A stretch of 64,000 nt of DNA from Sphingobacterium spiritivorum ATCC 33861 (GCF_000143765.1 NZ_GL379770.1:2282459-2346458); one strand, 5' to 3'. Counted from the first letter of the stretch, positions 53,961 to 62,895 are shown. Program-made: numbers and translations. The notes: generated by a model from the sequence alone, not told the origin.

Positions 53961-55235
53961 CTACCTATAATTATACGGGTAGTATTCTTCCCATTTCCAG
54001 GGGGTGAATGTATCAGCAATCAATGTTTCCAGAAGTTCTTTGAAGACTTTTGAACCGTTGACACTATTTGTCATTATGATAATAGAAACTCCTTTATCTA
54101 TAAAATTAATATTATAGTTTTTCCAGGCATCATCTCCTCCTTCCTTGAAAAATGCTCTTCCATATTCAGTTCTCATTAATCCCCAGCCCAGTCCGTAAGC
54201 CAGATGAATAGCTTTATTATCTGCAGTTGTTTCCGTAGTAATCGGTGGAAACTGAGTTCTAGAATGAATACTTATCTGCGGAGAAATCATTTGCTCAAAA
54301 TACTTCTTCTCCAGTCCTTTACCTTGTGTAACATACGCAATAAAACGTGTGTAATCTGCAATAGTCGTGACCATAGAACCACCTGCAACAGCTGCTGTTC
54401 GCTTTCTCTTAACATTCTGCTGGCCTTTTTCATTATGTCCGATGACCAGTTTATCTCCAAAATTATCATGCCATATATACCCTGATCTTGTCATACCAAT
54501 AGGATTGAAAATCTTTTCTGTGGCCAGTTCATCCAAGTTCTTACCTGTAATTTCCTCTACAGCTAACTGCAACAGCTTGAATCCTTCTCCTGAATACGCA
54601 TATTGTTTACCGGGCTGAAAATATATACGTATCACACCGACTGAATCAAATACAGGATTAGCATCTCTGGGGTCAAACCATCTGACATTGGGTAATCCGG
54701 TAGTATGACTCAGGCACATACGTGCCGTCATCATTTTCCATCTGTCATCATTCTTTAAATCTGAAAAATAAGGATAATCAGGCAAAGGTTTTTTTAAGTA
54801 CTGATAAAGTGGTCTGTCCAGATCCAGTTGCTTTTCCTGAACGAGCAGCATACAAAGATAACCGAAGACAGCTTTACTGAAAGAAGCTGCATATATAAGA
54901 GTGGTTGTATCCATTAATTCGTTTTGGAATTTGTCCCGATAGCCATATGATTTAATGAATACAGGTTTGTTGTGATTGAGAATTGCCAGATTAAGTCCGG
55001 GGATATCTGCACTATCCATCACAGCACGTACTTTATGATCAATCTCAGATATGGTTAATGTACTTTGATCTAATCGGGTAATAGGGTCTTGCTGTCCATA
55101 AGACAGCTGAACGCAGCATATAAGTACGAGTATCAGTCGATATGGCTTGGCACAACAAGCCAAAAAAAGATTCAGTCCCGACAGTAGTTGTACAGCTGAC
55201 CGGAAGTAAAATGGGGTTAAAACAGATTGCTTCAT
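53961..55235 (-). CDS. serine hydrolase, class C beta-lactamase family
   Basis: 424 aa. Nucleophile motif S-F-S-K within IYAASFSKAVFGYL, a YSG variant of the YxN motif (QYAYSGEGFKLL) and a C-terminal GGDDAW segment in place of the KTG box. The N-terminus (about 1-48) is long, with an inner hydrophobic stretch (LILVLICCVQLSYGQ) that is the likely signal peptide; the true start may be downstream of the assigned ATG. Second member of this family in the window (first at 6825-8147); not close paralogues. Confidence 0.87.
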   Translation of the reverse strand: MKQSVLTPFYFRSAVQLLSGLNLFLACCAKPYRLILVLICCVQLSYGQQDPITRLDQSTLTISEIDHKVRAVMDSADIPGLNLAILNHNKPVFIKSYGYRDKFQNELMDTTTLIYAASFSKAVFGYLCMLLVQEKQLDLDRPLYQYLKKPLPDYPYFSDLKNDDRWKMMTARMCLSHTTGLPNVRWFDPRDANPVFDSVGVIRIYFQPGKQYAYSGEGFKLLQLAVEEITGKNLDELATEKIFNPIGMTRSGYIWHDNFGDKLVIGHNEKGQQNVKRKRTAAVAGGSMVTTIADYTRFIAYVTQGKGLEKKYFEQMISPQISIHSRTQFPPITTETTADNKAIHLAYGLGWGLMRTEYGRAFFKEGGDDAWKNYNINFIDKGVSIIIMTNSVNGSKVFKELLETLIADTFTPWKWEEYYPYNYR

Positions 55236-55350
55236 TTTGCTTTTATTTTTTATTCAAAGTTCCTGCATCATACCGATGCTGTCAACGACACAGTGACGAC
55301 ATATAGACGACAGATGAGGCTGTTTGAATTAAAAGAGATTACAAAAGCAG

Positions 55351-55938
55351 TTATTCATGGAAATTCTCAGGAACAGGTTTAAGAAAAGGAAAAGAACAAT
55401 AATACATTGGTTTTAGATTTTTAAAGCTACGGATACCATTGAAAACACAGAGTATGATAGCGGTAACAGTCGTAAGAACAAGTAGAAAAAAGCCAACAGG
55501 AAAATAGGTAACCAGTAATACAATGGCTGAAAGCATTAATATTGTAATTGTAAATTGAAAATTTAAAGAGATACGGCCATGAACATCATACTGCAGATTT
55601 TTTTGTTTAAAGTATATCCAGAGAAAAAGGGGAAACAATATATTCCCAAAAGGGAATATAAGTCCGGTGAGCGGTAAGAAATGAAAAAGTGAAACCATTT
55701 CGTTTGAAGCCTGATTATCATAGTTATTCTTCCGGATTTCGGCACTCAACTCTTCTATACTAATATCCAGGGCTTCAGCTATTCTTTGTAAAGTATAGCC
55801 TTGCGGAATCACCTCACCTTTTTCTATACGTTGAATCGTACGTGTGGTCAGCCCGGCTATTTCAGCCAGTTTTTGCTGGGTCAGCCCTTTGTCAGATCTT
55901 TTTTGTGACAGGTTAAAACTGATTTTGTTTTCTTTCAT
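55351..55938 (-). CDS. XRE-type HTH regulator with membrane domain (DUF4870-like)
   Basis: 195 aa. HTH at about 12-60 (GLTQQKLAEIAGLTTRTIQR and GYTLQRIAEALDISIEELS) followed by three or four hydrophobic helices in the last 110 residues, as in DUF4870-type proteins. A DNA-binding domain fixed to a membrane domain suggests a regulator that responds to an envelope state. Single gene, divergent from the gene at 56182. Confidence 0.85.
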   Translation of the reverse strand: MKENKISFNLSQKRSDKGLTQQKLAEIAGLTTRTIQRIEKGEVIPQGYTLQRIAEALDISIEELSAEIRKNNYDNQASNEMVSLFHFLPLTGLIFPFGNILFPLFLWIYFKQKNLQYDVHGRISLNFQFTITILMLSAIVLLVTYFPVGFFLLVLTTVTAIILCVFNGIRSFKNLKPMYYCSFPFLKPVPENFHE

Positions 55939-56181
55939 AAAGACTCCTAATTTTCTTCAATAAAATGCAGTTATACATATAAATTGCCTGATAATCTACT
56001 AATTTAGTAATTACAGAAGCCTAAAAAATGCTGTCTGAAAAGCGCTGACTATTCTCTCAATTTACCTGCTGAAATATTTATCCGTACAGCAGAATATGTT
56101 TCCTGAAGATAATACAAAATGATTATTCTCTATATTTTTTTCACTATCTTAGCGTCACACTAACAACCAAAACTTATTATT

Positions 56182-58206
56182 ATGTTACTCAAGAAAACAT
56201 TGATTTTATCTATGTTTATTTCGATTCATTTCGGAATTTTCGCCCAATTCAACATTACAATCAATAAACAAACCGGAGCAATTTCCAGTATTGTTAACTT
56301 CACAGATCCGAACAAGATGAACTGGATTCTGTCATCCTCAGATGGAAATACCGCATGGCAACATCAGAATCAGGACTGGGGAATGGGAAAATTCAAATCT
56401 GATCTGAATAAAGATAGTATTCAGAAATGGGAAATACCACAGGAAGCTAACATATCAGAAAATTCTGCTTCACTGTTATATCATACAAAACCTTTAGACA
56501 TAAAGGTGAACCGAAAACCTGAAGGATCATATTATGTAGAAACGTATACTATCTCAAATAATACTTCTCAGAATATCAACATTTCAGATCTTCAGATCTT
56601 CACACCCTTTAATGATAATTATCCTGATGCCCGTACTTGTGCCACTAACCGGTGTAATGCACATATATGGACAGGTATGCACGCTTCCTATGTCAATGCA
56701 ATGCGAATGAATGGTTCTGGCCCTCACCTGGGTTTGATTCTCACAAAAGGCGCTTTGCAAAGTTATGCTGTAGAAAACAGAAACACCAATAAAGAAGGTG
56801 GCTGGAGTAATTCCAGAGGAACTATGGCTTTAAATGTAGAAAATTTCAGTTTGAAACCGGGTCAAAGTTATGTATTACAGTGGAAGATTTTTTGGCATGA
56901 GGGCTGGGAAGATTTTTATGCGAAGGCAAAAAATCTGGGTTTTGTACATGTAAAAGCTGATAAATATGTTACTTCAAAGGGTGGCAAAATAAAAATAGAA
57001 ACAGATGCTTTGAAAACTGCAAAGCTAAAGCATAAAACTATAGTTGTAACAGGCGACAAACCGGGAGAATACAGCAAAAAAATCTATTTTGACAATGGTC
57101 ATAAATATACTTTTGTTAATTATCTGGTTATCTCTTCTCCAAAAGAACTATTGGCAAAGCGAGCACATTTCATTGTTGACCATCAGCAGATGAATGATCT
57201 TAATGATCAAAGATATGGTGCTTATATGGTGTATGACAATGACCTTAACAAAATTGTCACTGATCCCTCAAAATCAGTAAGTTCTGCAGACAGAAATGAA
57301 GGAGCTGAACGTTTAGGAATGGGCGTATTCATAGCAAGATGGCTGCAATATAATACGGATGAAAAAATAAAAGAATCCTTACAGAAATACGTAAAATTTG
57401 TAAGAACTAAGCTCCAGGACACTGACTACAAAACATTTTCTAATGTGACGAAGAACAGTTATCCCCGCGGATATAACTACCCCTGGGTCGCCAGTCTTTA
57501 TCTGGAAGTCTACAAACTTACTGGAGAACGGCAGTATTTAGAAGACTACTACGGAACTATGCGAAAATTTTTCACAGAATATGGTCATCATTTTTACGGA
57601 ATAGATATGCGTATTAAGGAAGGAATAGCAGCACTAGCTTCGGCAGGGATGAATGAACAGAAAGAAGTATTACTAAATGATTACAAAATGTTTGGTGATT
57701 TTATCATTAAAAATGGCATTTACTACCCAAAACATGAGGTAAACTACGAACAATCCATCGTAGCTCCGGCTGTAACGGTTTTATGTGAATTATATCTGGT
57801 TACAAAAGAACAAAAATATCTTACCGCCGCAAAAGAACAGATGCCATCTCTTGAAGCCTTTAACGGAAAACAGCCTGACGTACATCTATATGATATCGGA
57901 ATCAGGCACTGGGATGGCTATTGGTTTGGTAAAGGAGAACTACTGGGTGATACTATGCCACATTACTGGAGTGCTCTTACAGGGATTGCTTTCTACCGCT
58001 ATTATCAATGTACACAGGAGAGTAGCTATGCACAAAGAGCAAAAGGTATTGTCGAGAATAACTTGTTAAACTTTAAAGAAGATGGGAAAGCGAGTTGCGC
58101 TTATCTGTATCCAAAGACCATTAATGGAAAACCAGGTAAATATTATGATGCCTATGCTAATGATCAGGATTGGGCACTAGCTTATTATCTGGATGTCATG
58201 AATTAA
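56182..58206 (+). CDS. secreted (alpha/alpha)-barrel glycosidase-like protein
   Basis: 674 aa, exported (signal ends FAQ). The first third is strand-rich (about 25-330) and reads like a beta-sandwich; the rest is a helical region with repeated YLEVYKLTGERQYLEDYYGT-like motifs and WASLY/WVASLYLEV text, typical of six-hairpin (alpha/alpha)6 glycosidases, with acidic residues in HHFYGIDMRIKEGIAALA. I do not recognise a CAZy family. Monocistronic, with an unusually long 17-bp terminator stem. Probable polysaccharide-degrading enzyme. Confidence 0.75.
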   Translation: MLLKKTLILSMFISIHFGIFAQFNITINKQTGAISSIVNFTDPNKMNWILSSSDGNTAWQHQNQDWGMGKFKSDLNKDSIQKWEIPQEANISENSASLLYHTKPLDIKVNRKPEGSYYVETYTISNNTSQNINISDLQIFTPFNDNYPDARTCATNRCNAHIWTGMHASYVNAMRMNGSGPHLGLILTKGALQSYAVENRNTNKEGGWSNSRGTMALNVENFSLKPGQSYVLQWKIFWHEGWEDFYAKAKNLGFVHVKADKYVTSKGGKIKIETDALKTAKLKHKTIVVTGDKPGEYSKKIYFDNGHKYTFVNYLVISSPKELLAKRAHFIVDHQQMNDLNDQRYGAYMVYDNDLNKIVTDPSKSVSSADRNEGAERLGMGVFIARWLQYNTDEKIKESLQKYVKFVRTKLQDTDYKTFSNVTKNSYPRGYNYPWVASLYLEVYKLTGERQYLEDYYGTMRKFFTEYGHHFYGIDMRIKEGIAALASAGMNEQKEVLLNDYKMFGDFIIKNGIYYPKHEVNYEQSIVAPAVTVLCELYLVTKEQKYLTAAKEQMPSLEAFNGKQPDVHLYDIGIRHWDGYWFGKGELLGDTMPHYWSALTGIAFYRYYQCTQESSYAQRAKGIVENNLLNFKEDGKASCAYLYPKTINGKPGKYYDAYANDQDWALAYYLDVMN

Positions 58207-58216
58207 TTGAAATCAC

Positions 58217-58257
58217 TTTTCATTGGTTAGCATTTTATAGATGCTAACCAATGAAAA
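58217..58257. terminator. strong hairpin terminator
   Basis: A 17-bp perfect stem (TTTTCATTGGTTAGCAT, loop TTTATAG, complement), ten nucleotides past the glycosidase-like stop. Confidence 0.9.
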
Positions 58258-58286
58258 AAGTTACATTAAATTTGTTAAGAATCATT

Positions 58287-58418
58287 TTATAACGGTAAAC
58301 AAGCAGAGAGTATGATATCGCCCTTGTTCGTAAAATCAATGTAAGTAGTTTCTGCCGGCTGATGACTACAGGATAGCAACATAGGTACGCCTGCAATGAA
58401 AGGAATCATCTTTTTCAT
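58287..58418 (-). CDS. 43-aa lipoprotein-like fragment
   Basis: Frame beginning MKKMIPFIAGVPMLLSCSHQ, a lipoprotein signal with lipobox LLSC, then 25 polar residues ending SACLPL. It may be a true small lipoprotein or the stump of a larger gene; nothing downstream continues the frame. Confidence 0.35.
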   Translation of the reverse strand: MKKMIPFIAGVPMLLSCSHQPAETTYIDFTNKGDIILSACLPL

Positions 58419-58506
58419 ACTACACGATTTTAACCTTTTAGGCCGGTCGCTCCAACCCTTTTAATGTAATTATCTCTTATCTGGTCGGACGACGACAACT
58501 CTCTCA

Positions 58507-61212
58507 TTATAACCATTCCTGAAATCTACGGATATACCATCTCTTTACAACTTGCGTCAGCAAACAGTAGCTAAACAGAATACCGATGAGCCACGGAAAG
58601 TAGGTCCAGGGCAAAGGTTGCATCCCTAATGCTGAGGCGACTGGCAGAAACGGAATAAGCATGCCTGTCACTATAATCAAAGAAGTCATAGCTACAACGG
58701 GAGCTGTAGCCCAGCTTTGTATAAACGGTACCTTACGTGTACGAATCATATGGATAATCAGCGTTTGTGACAATAGCCCTTCTACAAACCAACCGCTCTG
58801 AAATAAAGATTGATGCTCAGGACTGTTAGCTTTGAATACATAAAACATAACGGCAAACGTTACAAAATCAAATACAGAACTGATAGGCCCTATACATAGC
58901 ATAAAGCGTTGCAAGCTGCGAGCATCCCATTTCTTTGGTTCAGCCAGAAAATCTTTATCCATACTATCCCAGGGAATGGTGACCTGAGAAACATCGTATA
59001 ACAGATTCTGAACCAGAAGCTGGACAGGCAGCATAGGTAGAAAAGGAAGAAATGCACTGGCTCCCAGCATACTAAACATGTTACCAAAATTACTACTTGC
59101 GGTCATTTTGATGTATTTGACTATGTTGCCAAAAGTTCTTCTGCCGTAAATGACGCCCTTTCTCAATATGGTGAGATCTTTTTCCAATAAAATTATATCA
59201 GCGCTTTCTTTGGCAATATCTACCGCAGTATCAACGCTGATGCCGACATCGGATTCTTTGAGAGCGGCAGCATCATTGATCCCATCTCCCATAAAACCTA
59301 CTGTGTGCCCCTTCTCACGCAGCGCCTGCACAACTCTTACTTTTTGCAGGGGACTGAGTTTGGCAAATACAGAGATATCGTCTACCTGTGTTTTTAATTC
59401 TTCTGCAGACAGCATATCGAGTTCATCGCCCAGCATAATGTTACGGATCGGAATTCCGACATCCCGACATATTTTACGGGTCACGATATCATTGTCTCCG
59501 GTCAGCACTTTTATAGCTATCCCCAATTCCTGTAAACCTTTTATACTTGGTGCTGCGGAAGGTTTGGCCGGATCCAGAAAACCTATAAAACCTGTCAGTA
59601 TAAGTTGGTTCTCATCTTCAACAGCATAAGTAAGCGGATGGTTGCCTTCAAATTCGCGTATGGCAACCAGCAACACCCTCAGTCCCTCTTCATTGAGCTT
59701 CCGTGCTGTACGCATCACATGATCGCGCATTTTGTCGGTCATCTGCACAATATTATCCTGCTCGGTATGAATACTTCGATCCTCCCCCGGATCGAAAGTA
59801 TGTGTACAGAGATTAAGCATTTCCTCAACCGCTCCCTTGCAGATCAGCAAGTGGCTGCCGTTTGCATTTTTCAGGACAACCGACATTCTTCGCCGCTGAA
59901 AATCAAACGGGATTTCATCAATCTTTACGTAATGTTCTTCAACCTTGAGATAATCATGTAATTCCACATGTTCTAACACCGCTTTATCAAGCAGATTTTT
60001 CAATCCCATCTGATGATAACTATTCAGATAAGCCCATTTCAATACTTCATCATCTTCGGCTCCGTGTACATTAAGATGTTTTTCCAATACGATCTTATCC
60101 ATCGTAAGTGTACCGGTCTTATCTGTGCACAGTATATCCATTGCACCTATATTCTGTATAGCATTCAGTCTTTTGACGATCACTTTACGTTTGCTCATGT
60201 TCAGTGCTCCTTTGGCCAGATTAGCGGTTACGATCATCGGTAGCATTTCGGGAGTAAGTCCCACAGCCACTGCCACCGCAAACAGTAAGGCATTCATCCA
60301 GTCATCTTTGAGCAGACCATTGATGAGAAAAATAACCGGAACCATAACAAGCATAAACCGGATAAGGAGGAAGCTCACCTTATTCACTCCTTTATCAAAA
60401 GCTGTCTCCGGACGTTCGCCAACAATTGTTTTACTGATAGTCCCGAAGTAAGTGGAACTACCTGTTGCCACTACGATTGCAGATGCCGAGCCACTGATCA
60501 CATTAGTTCCCATAAAACAGATATTGGAAATCCCGATGGGAGAACACTGATCAGCATGTGGGACCGGTAACCAGTTCTTTTCTACAGGAAGTGCTTCTCC
60601 TGTAAGCATGGACTCACTCACAAAGAGATCTTTGCAATGTAATATCCTGCAATCTGCTGGTATCATATCTCCGGCTGACAGAAAAATAACATCTCCCGGA
60701 ACTAATTCTTCAATAAGAAGTTCATGCTTGCCGTTATATCTACGCAAAACAGTTGCCGTGGTCTTTACCATACTTTTGAGTTGTTCTGCAGCCCGGTTAC
60801 TTCTGAACTCCTGTACAAATCGCATTAATGCGCTGATTATCATCATCGTCAATACTACTATTACAGTCTTGTAATCACGTTCCCCGGGTAAAGCCATCCA
60901 TATATCCAATACAAAAGATATCAGAGCAATCACAAGTAAAATCAATATAAACGGGTTGGCAAAAGCTTGTATAAGCTGTTTCAACCAGGAAGGTGCACGA
61001 TCATGCTGTATGACATTTTCCCCAAACCGCTGTATCCTGTCCTTTGCTGTAGCGGACGTGATGCCTTCGGCAGAACTCTCCATCATAGCATAGATAAACT
61101 GGTCTTCCTGCATGGCGATATTCTGCAGTTTGATAGTTGTCCCCTCATTCATTCCTGATCTGCTCAACGTTTCTTTCGTTTTTTTATGCAGGGTTGTAGT
61201 ACTGTTTTTCAT
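58507..61212 (-). CDS. mgtA: magnesium-translocating P-type ATPase
   Basis: P-type ATPase of the IIIB class (MgtA/MgtB) that imports Mg2+. 901 aa: cytoplasmic N-terminus, ten membrane helices, phosphorylation site DKTGTLTMDKIV, nucleotide-binding text LTGDND and GDGINDAAALKESDVGI. AAGGAG lies 8-13 nt before the ATG, a rare strong ribosome site here. It follows mgtC in one probable operon (113-nt gap) and so is under the mgtC leader. Confidence 0.95.
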   Translation of the reverse strand: MKNSTTTLHKKTKETLSRSGMNEGTTIKLQNIAMQEDQFIYAMMESSAEGITSATAKDRIQRFGENVIQHDRAPSWLKQLIQAFANPFILILLVIALISFVLDIWMALPGERDYKTVIVVLTMMIISALMRFVQEFRSNRAAEQLKSMVKTTATVLRRYNGKHELLIEELVPGDVIFLSAGDMIPADCRILHCKDLFVSESMLTGEALPVEKNWLPVPHADQCSPIGISNICFMGTNVISGSASAIVVATGSSTYFGTISKTIVGERPETAFDKGVNKVSFLLIRFMLVMVPVIFLINGLLKDDWMNALLFAVAVAVGLTPEMLPMIVTANLAKGALNMSKRKVIVKRLNAIQNIGAMDILCTDKTGTLTMDKIVLEKHLNVHGAEDDEVLKWAYLNSYHQMGLKNLLDKAVLEHVELHDYLKVEEHYVKIDEIPFDFQRRRMSVVLKNANGSHLLICKGAVEEMLNLCTHTFDPGEDRSIHTEQDNIVQMTDKMRDHVMRTARKLNEEGLRVLLVAIREFEGNHPLTYAVEDENQLILTGFIGFLDPAKPSAAPSIKGLQELGIAIKVLTGDNDIVTRKICRDVGIPIRNIMLGDELDMLSAEELKTQVDDISVFAKLSPLQKVRVVQALREKGHTVGFMGDGINDAAALKESDVGISVDTAVDIAKESADIILLEKDLTILRKGVIYGRRTFGNIVKYIKMTASSNFGNMFSMLGASAFLPFLPMLPVQLLVQNLLYDVSQVTIPWDSMDKDFLAEPKKWDARSLQRFMLCIGPISSVFDFVTFAVMFYVFKANSPEHQSLFQSGWFVEGLLSQTLIIHMIRTRKVPFIQSWATAPVVAMTSLIIVTGMLIPFLPVASALGMQPLPWTYFPWLIGILFSYCLLTQVVKRWYIRRFQEWL

Positions 61213-61325
61213 TCTCTCACTCCTTTATTACGAACCGGAATTATACTTTTTAAAATGTTTTTAATCAATTGATTATATGATAGATAAATTACATTTAGAA
61301 AACTATAGCTTTAATAATATAACAG

Positions 61326-62030
61326 CTATAAATCACTTTGTGTACCTATAATCTCCCAACTCACCTTCATTACTTTTTCTTCAATCGTCAACAGACTGGC
61401 GACACGTTCCATAAAACTGTCCTGCTGGGATGCCGCATGTATCTCTGCTGTAATAATAGCCTTCTGCGGATTTTCATAATCATCACTGCTCAATGATTTA
61501 AGCAATAGCTTTTCATGATTGCCCAACTGCTGAAGGAGAAGGATACGGATATGATTTTCTACTTCAGCCCTGCAGATAATAGAAAACCGGTAGTCTGTCT
61601 GAATCAGGGAAGATTTGATAAAATGAGATTGTCCTATGCGTTGACCAAGCGGACGCATAAGCAGATGAATCAATACAACAAAAAAACTGAGGATAACAGC
61701 TTCTGCATATAATCCGACACCTACAAGTGAGCCAATTGCAGCAGAACACCATATCGTAGCAGCGGTATTAAGTCCCTGTACACTCATTCCATCTTTCATA
61801 ATTACTCCTGCACCGAGAAAACCAATTCCGCTGATAATATATGAAGCCACTCTCCCGGTAGCATCACCTCCAATACTGACGGACAGCAATATAAAAGCAG
61901 TAGAGCCAAGAGAAACTAGTGTGTTGGTACGCAGACCGGCACTCTTCTGTCTCCATTGACGTTCAAAACCTATGGAAGCTCCCAATAACAGAGATAGGGC
62001 CAGACGAATAGTAAAATCGAGTGTGTTCAT
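61326..62030 (-). CDS. mgtC: MgtC/SapB family membrane protein
   Basis: 234 aa. Family text: LGASIGFERQWRQKSAGLRT, NTLVSLGSTAFILLS, ISGIGFLGAGVIMKDG, VQGLNTAATIWCSAAIGSLVG; five helices and a soluble ACT-like C-terminal domain (about 150-234). MgtC tunes membrane potential and ATP synthase under low Mg2+ or acid stress in enterobacteria. It precedes mgtA, the order of the Salmonella mgtCB operon. A short leader ORF lies 59 nt upstream. Confidence 0.94.
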   Translation of the reverse strand: MNTLDFTIRLALSLLLGASIGFERQWRQKSAGLRTNTLVSLGSTAFILLSVSIGGDATGRVASYIISGIGFLGAGVIMKDGMSVQGLNTAATIWCSAAIGSLVGVGLYAEAVILSFFVVLIHLLMRPLGQRIGQSHFIKSSLIQTDYRFSIICRAEVENHIRILLLQQLGNHEKLLLKSLSSDDYENPQKAIITAEIHAASQQDSFMERVASLLTIEEKVMKVSWEIIGTQSDL

Positions 62031-62052
62031 TGTTCTTTTGTATAATACAAAC

Positions 62053-62072
62053 AGGAGCTTAGGTACGCTCCT
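62053..62072 (-). promoter_or_regulatory. leader hairpin between leader ORF and mgtC
   Basis: AGGAGC-(GTACCTAA)-GCTCCT on the minus strand, a six-base perfect stem 17 nt past the leader ORF stop and 23 nt ahead of the mgtC ATG; followed by TGTTTGTATTAT. Confidence 0.5.
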
Positions 62073-62088
62073 TCAAGAACGATACGGA

Positions 62089-62133
62089 TTAAGCTGTCAG
62101 CTTGCGAGTAAGATAATAGGGATCTGAATCCAT
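62089..62133 (-). CDS. 14-codon mgtL-like leader peptide
   Basis: Leader ORF MDSDPYYLTRKLTA. It stands 59 nt before mgtC, about 15-20 nt behind a predicted transcription start, and ends over the small palindrome AAGCTG-T-CAGCTT. Salmonella and E. coli MgtL ([17 protein letters not shown]) controls mgtA; both peptides open with Met, acid, X, Asp-Pro and then Leu-X-Arg. Acid and Pro-rich starts of this kind destabilise ribosomes when Mg2+ is low. I infer a Mg2+-sensing leader; the resemblance could be chance over 14 residues. Confidence 0.55.
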   Translation of the reverse strand: MDSDPYYLTRKLTA

Positions 62134-62155
62134 GTTTTTTTATTTTTTGACGTTG

Positions 62156-62163
62156 CAAAAGTA
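62156..62163 (-). promoter_or_regulatory. -7 promoter box of the mgtC-mgtA operon
   Basis: TACTTTTG on the minus strand matches TAnnTTTG, 22 nt before the leader ORF ATG. Confidence 0.6.
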
Positions 62164-62164
62164 A

Positions 62165-62188
62165 AACAGCTCCTGTCAGGGAGCTGTT
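62165..62188 (-). promoter_or_regulatory. inverted repeat in the mgtC promoter spacer
   Basis: AACAGCTCC-(TGTCAG)-GGAGCTGTT, 9-bp arms, directly upstream of the -7 box where the -33/-7 spacer must lie. It suits an operator for a transcription factor. A terminator role is possible but no T-run follows. Confidence 0.55.
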
Positions 62189-62239
62189 AGAGATCTTTTA
62201 GAAAAATATTAGAATTTGATTAGAATCTGTTTTTGTCCG

Positions 62240-62358
62240 CGTCTGCCGTTGTCCTCACCTTCTCTCCTTTCAAAAGAGATATCCCGATTTATCGGGAGAA
62301 AGGTTAATCCATAGAAGCACACAACCTCTCCCTAACCCTCTCCTTAAAAAGGAGAGGG
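62240..62358. repeat. CTCTCC-family repeat, left of the DUF559 gene
   Basis: GTCTGCCGTTGTCCTCACC, then TCTCTCCTTTC...GAGA, ATCCCGATTTATCGGGA (palindrome) and CTCTCCTTAAAAAGGAGAGG. Reverse orientation to the 25-28 kb copies in its final half. Confidence 0.75.
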
Positions 62359-62360
62359 AA

Positions 62361-62702
62361 TTAGGTTTGCTTTATAAAATTTAACAAATACATAAGTGCT
62401 ACTTCCGGATTTTTTAGAACGGCTTCGTTTTCTATCCTGATTACTTTATAACCCATTGATCTTAGTTTTATCTCACGCTCATGATCATAGTTAGCTTGTC
62501 CAAGATTATCATGAACACTTCCATCCAATTCAACAACTAATTTCAGTTTTGGGCAATAGAAATCAACAATATAATTACAAATTGTATGCTGTCTCCTGAA
62601 TTTTAATCCATTTAATCTATGAGAACGAACCAAATTCCAAAATGTAGTTTCCGCAGGTGTCTGGTCTCTGCGAAGTTGCCTTCTAAATGATTTTGAATCC
62701 AT
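62361..62702 (-). CDS. DUF559 endonuclease-like protein
   Basis: About 113 aa from the ATG at 62702 (MDSKSFRRQLRRDQT); the frame extends to 62792 but into the neighbouring repeat. DUF559 resembles very-short-patch-repair endonucleases; visible motifs are PAETTFWNLVRSHRLNGLKF, CNYIVDFYCPKLKLVVELDG (the Asp...Glu metal site) and HDHERE-like text, then YKVIRIENEAVLKNPE. The gene is bracketed by repeats of the family that flanks the M20 gene, and its stop lies right next to a GGAGAGG arm. Confidence 0.88.
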   Translation of the reverse strand: MDSKSFRRQLRRDQTPAETTFWNLVRSHRLNGLKFRRQHTICNYIVDFYCPKLKLVVELDGSVHDNLGQANYDHEREIKLRSMGYKVIRIENEAVLKNPEVALMYLLNFIKQT

Positions 62703-62784
62703 AAATAATTGATTTCCATTAAAGATAGCCAATATATTATACCTCTTTATAGATATCAGACTGTATCGGGACCGCAGGCACGTT

Positions 62785-62895
62785 GTTATCATCTTTCTCT
62801 CCTTCTAAAGGAGAGATGCCCGAAGGGCAGAGAGGTTAATCCCAAGAAGTTCAGAACCTCCCCCTAACCCTTCCGACGAGTAGGAACAGGTTATT
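62785..62895. repeat. CTCTCC-family repeat, right of the DUF559 gene
   Basis: CTCTCCTTCTAAAGGAGAG and GCCCGAAGGGC palindromes, then CCTAACCCTTCCGACGAGTA. Inverted relative to the copies at 25-28 kb. Confidence 0.8.

Noticed and set aside
59150..59961. Long plus-strand frames opposite mgtA (159 and 118 codons)
   Set aside because: They are antisense shadows of an unmistakable P-type ATPase and show no family text of their own.
62031..62160. A classic Mg2+ riboswitch (M-box) before mgtC
   Set aside because: The leader is only about 120 nt from predicted start to ATG and lacks the long conserved M-box core; a short ORF and small hairpins are all it holds.
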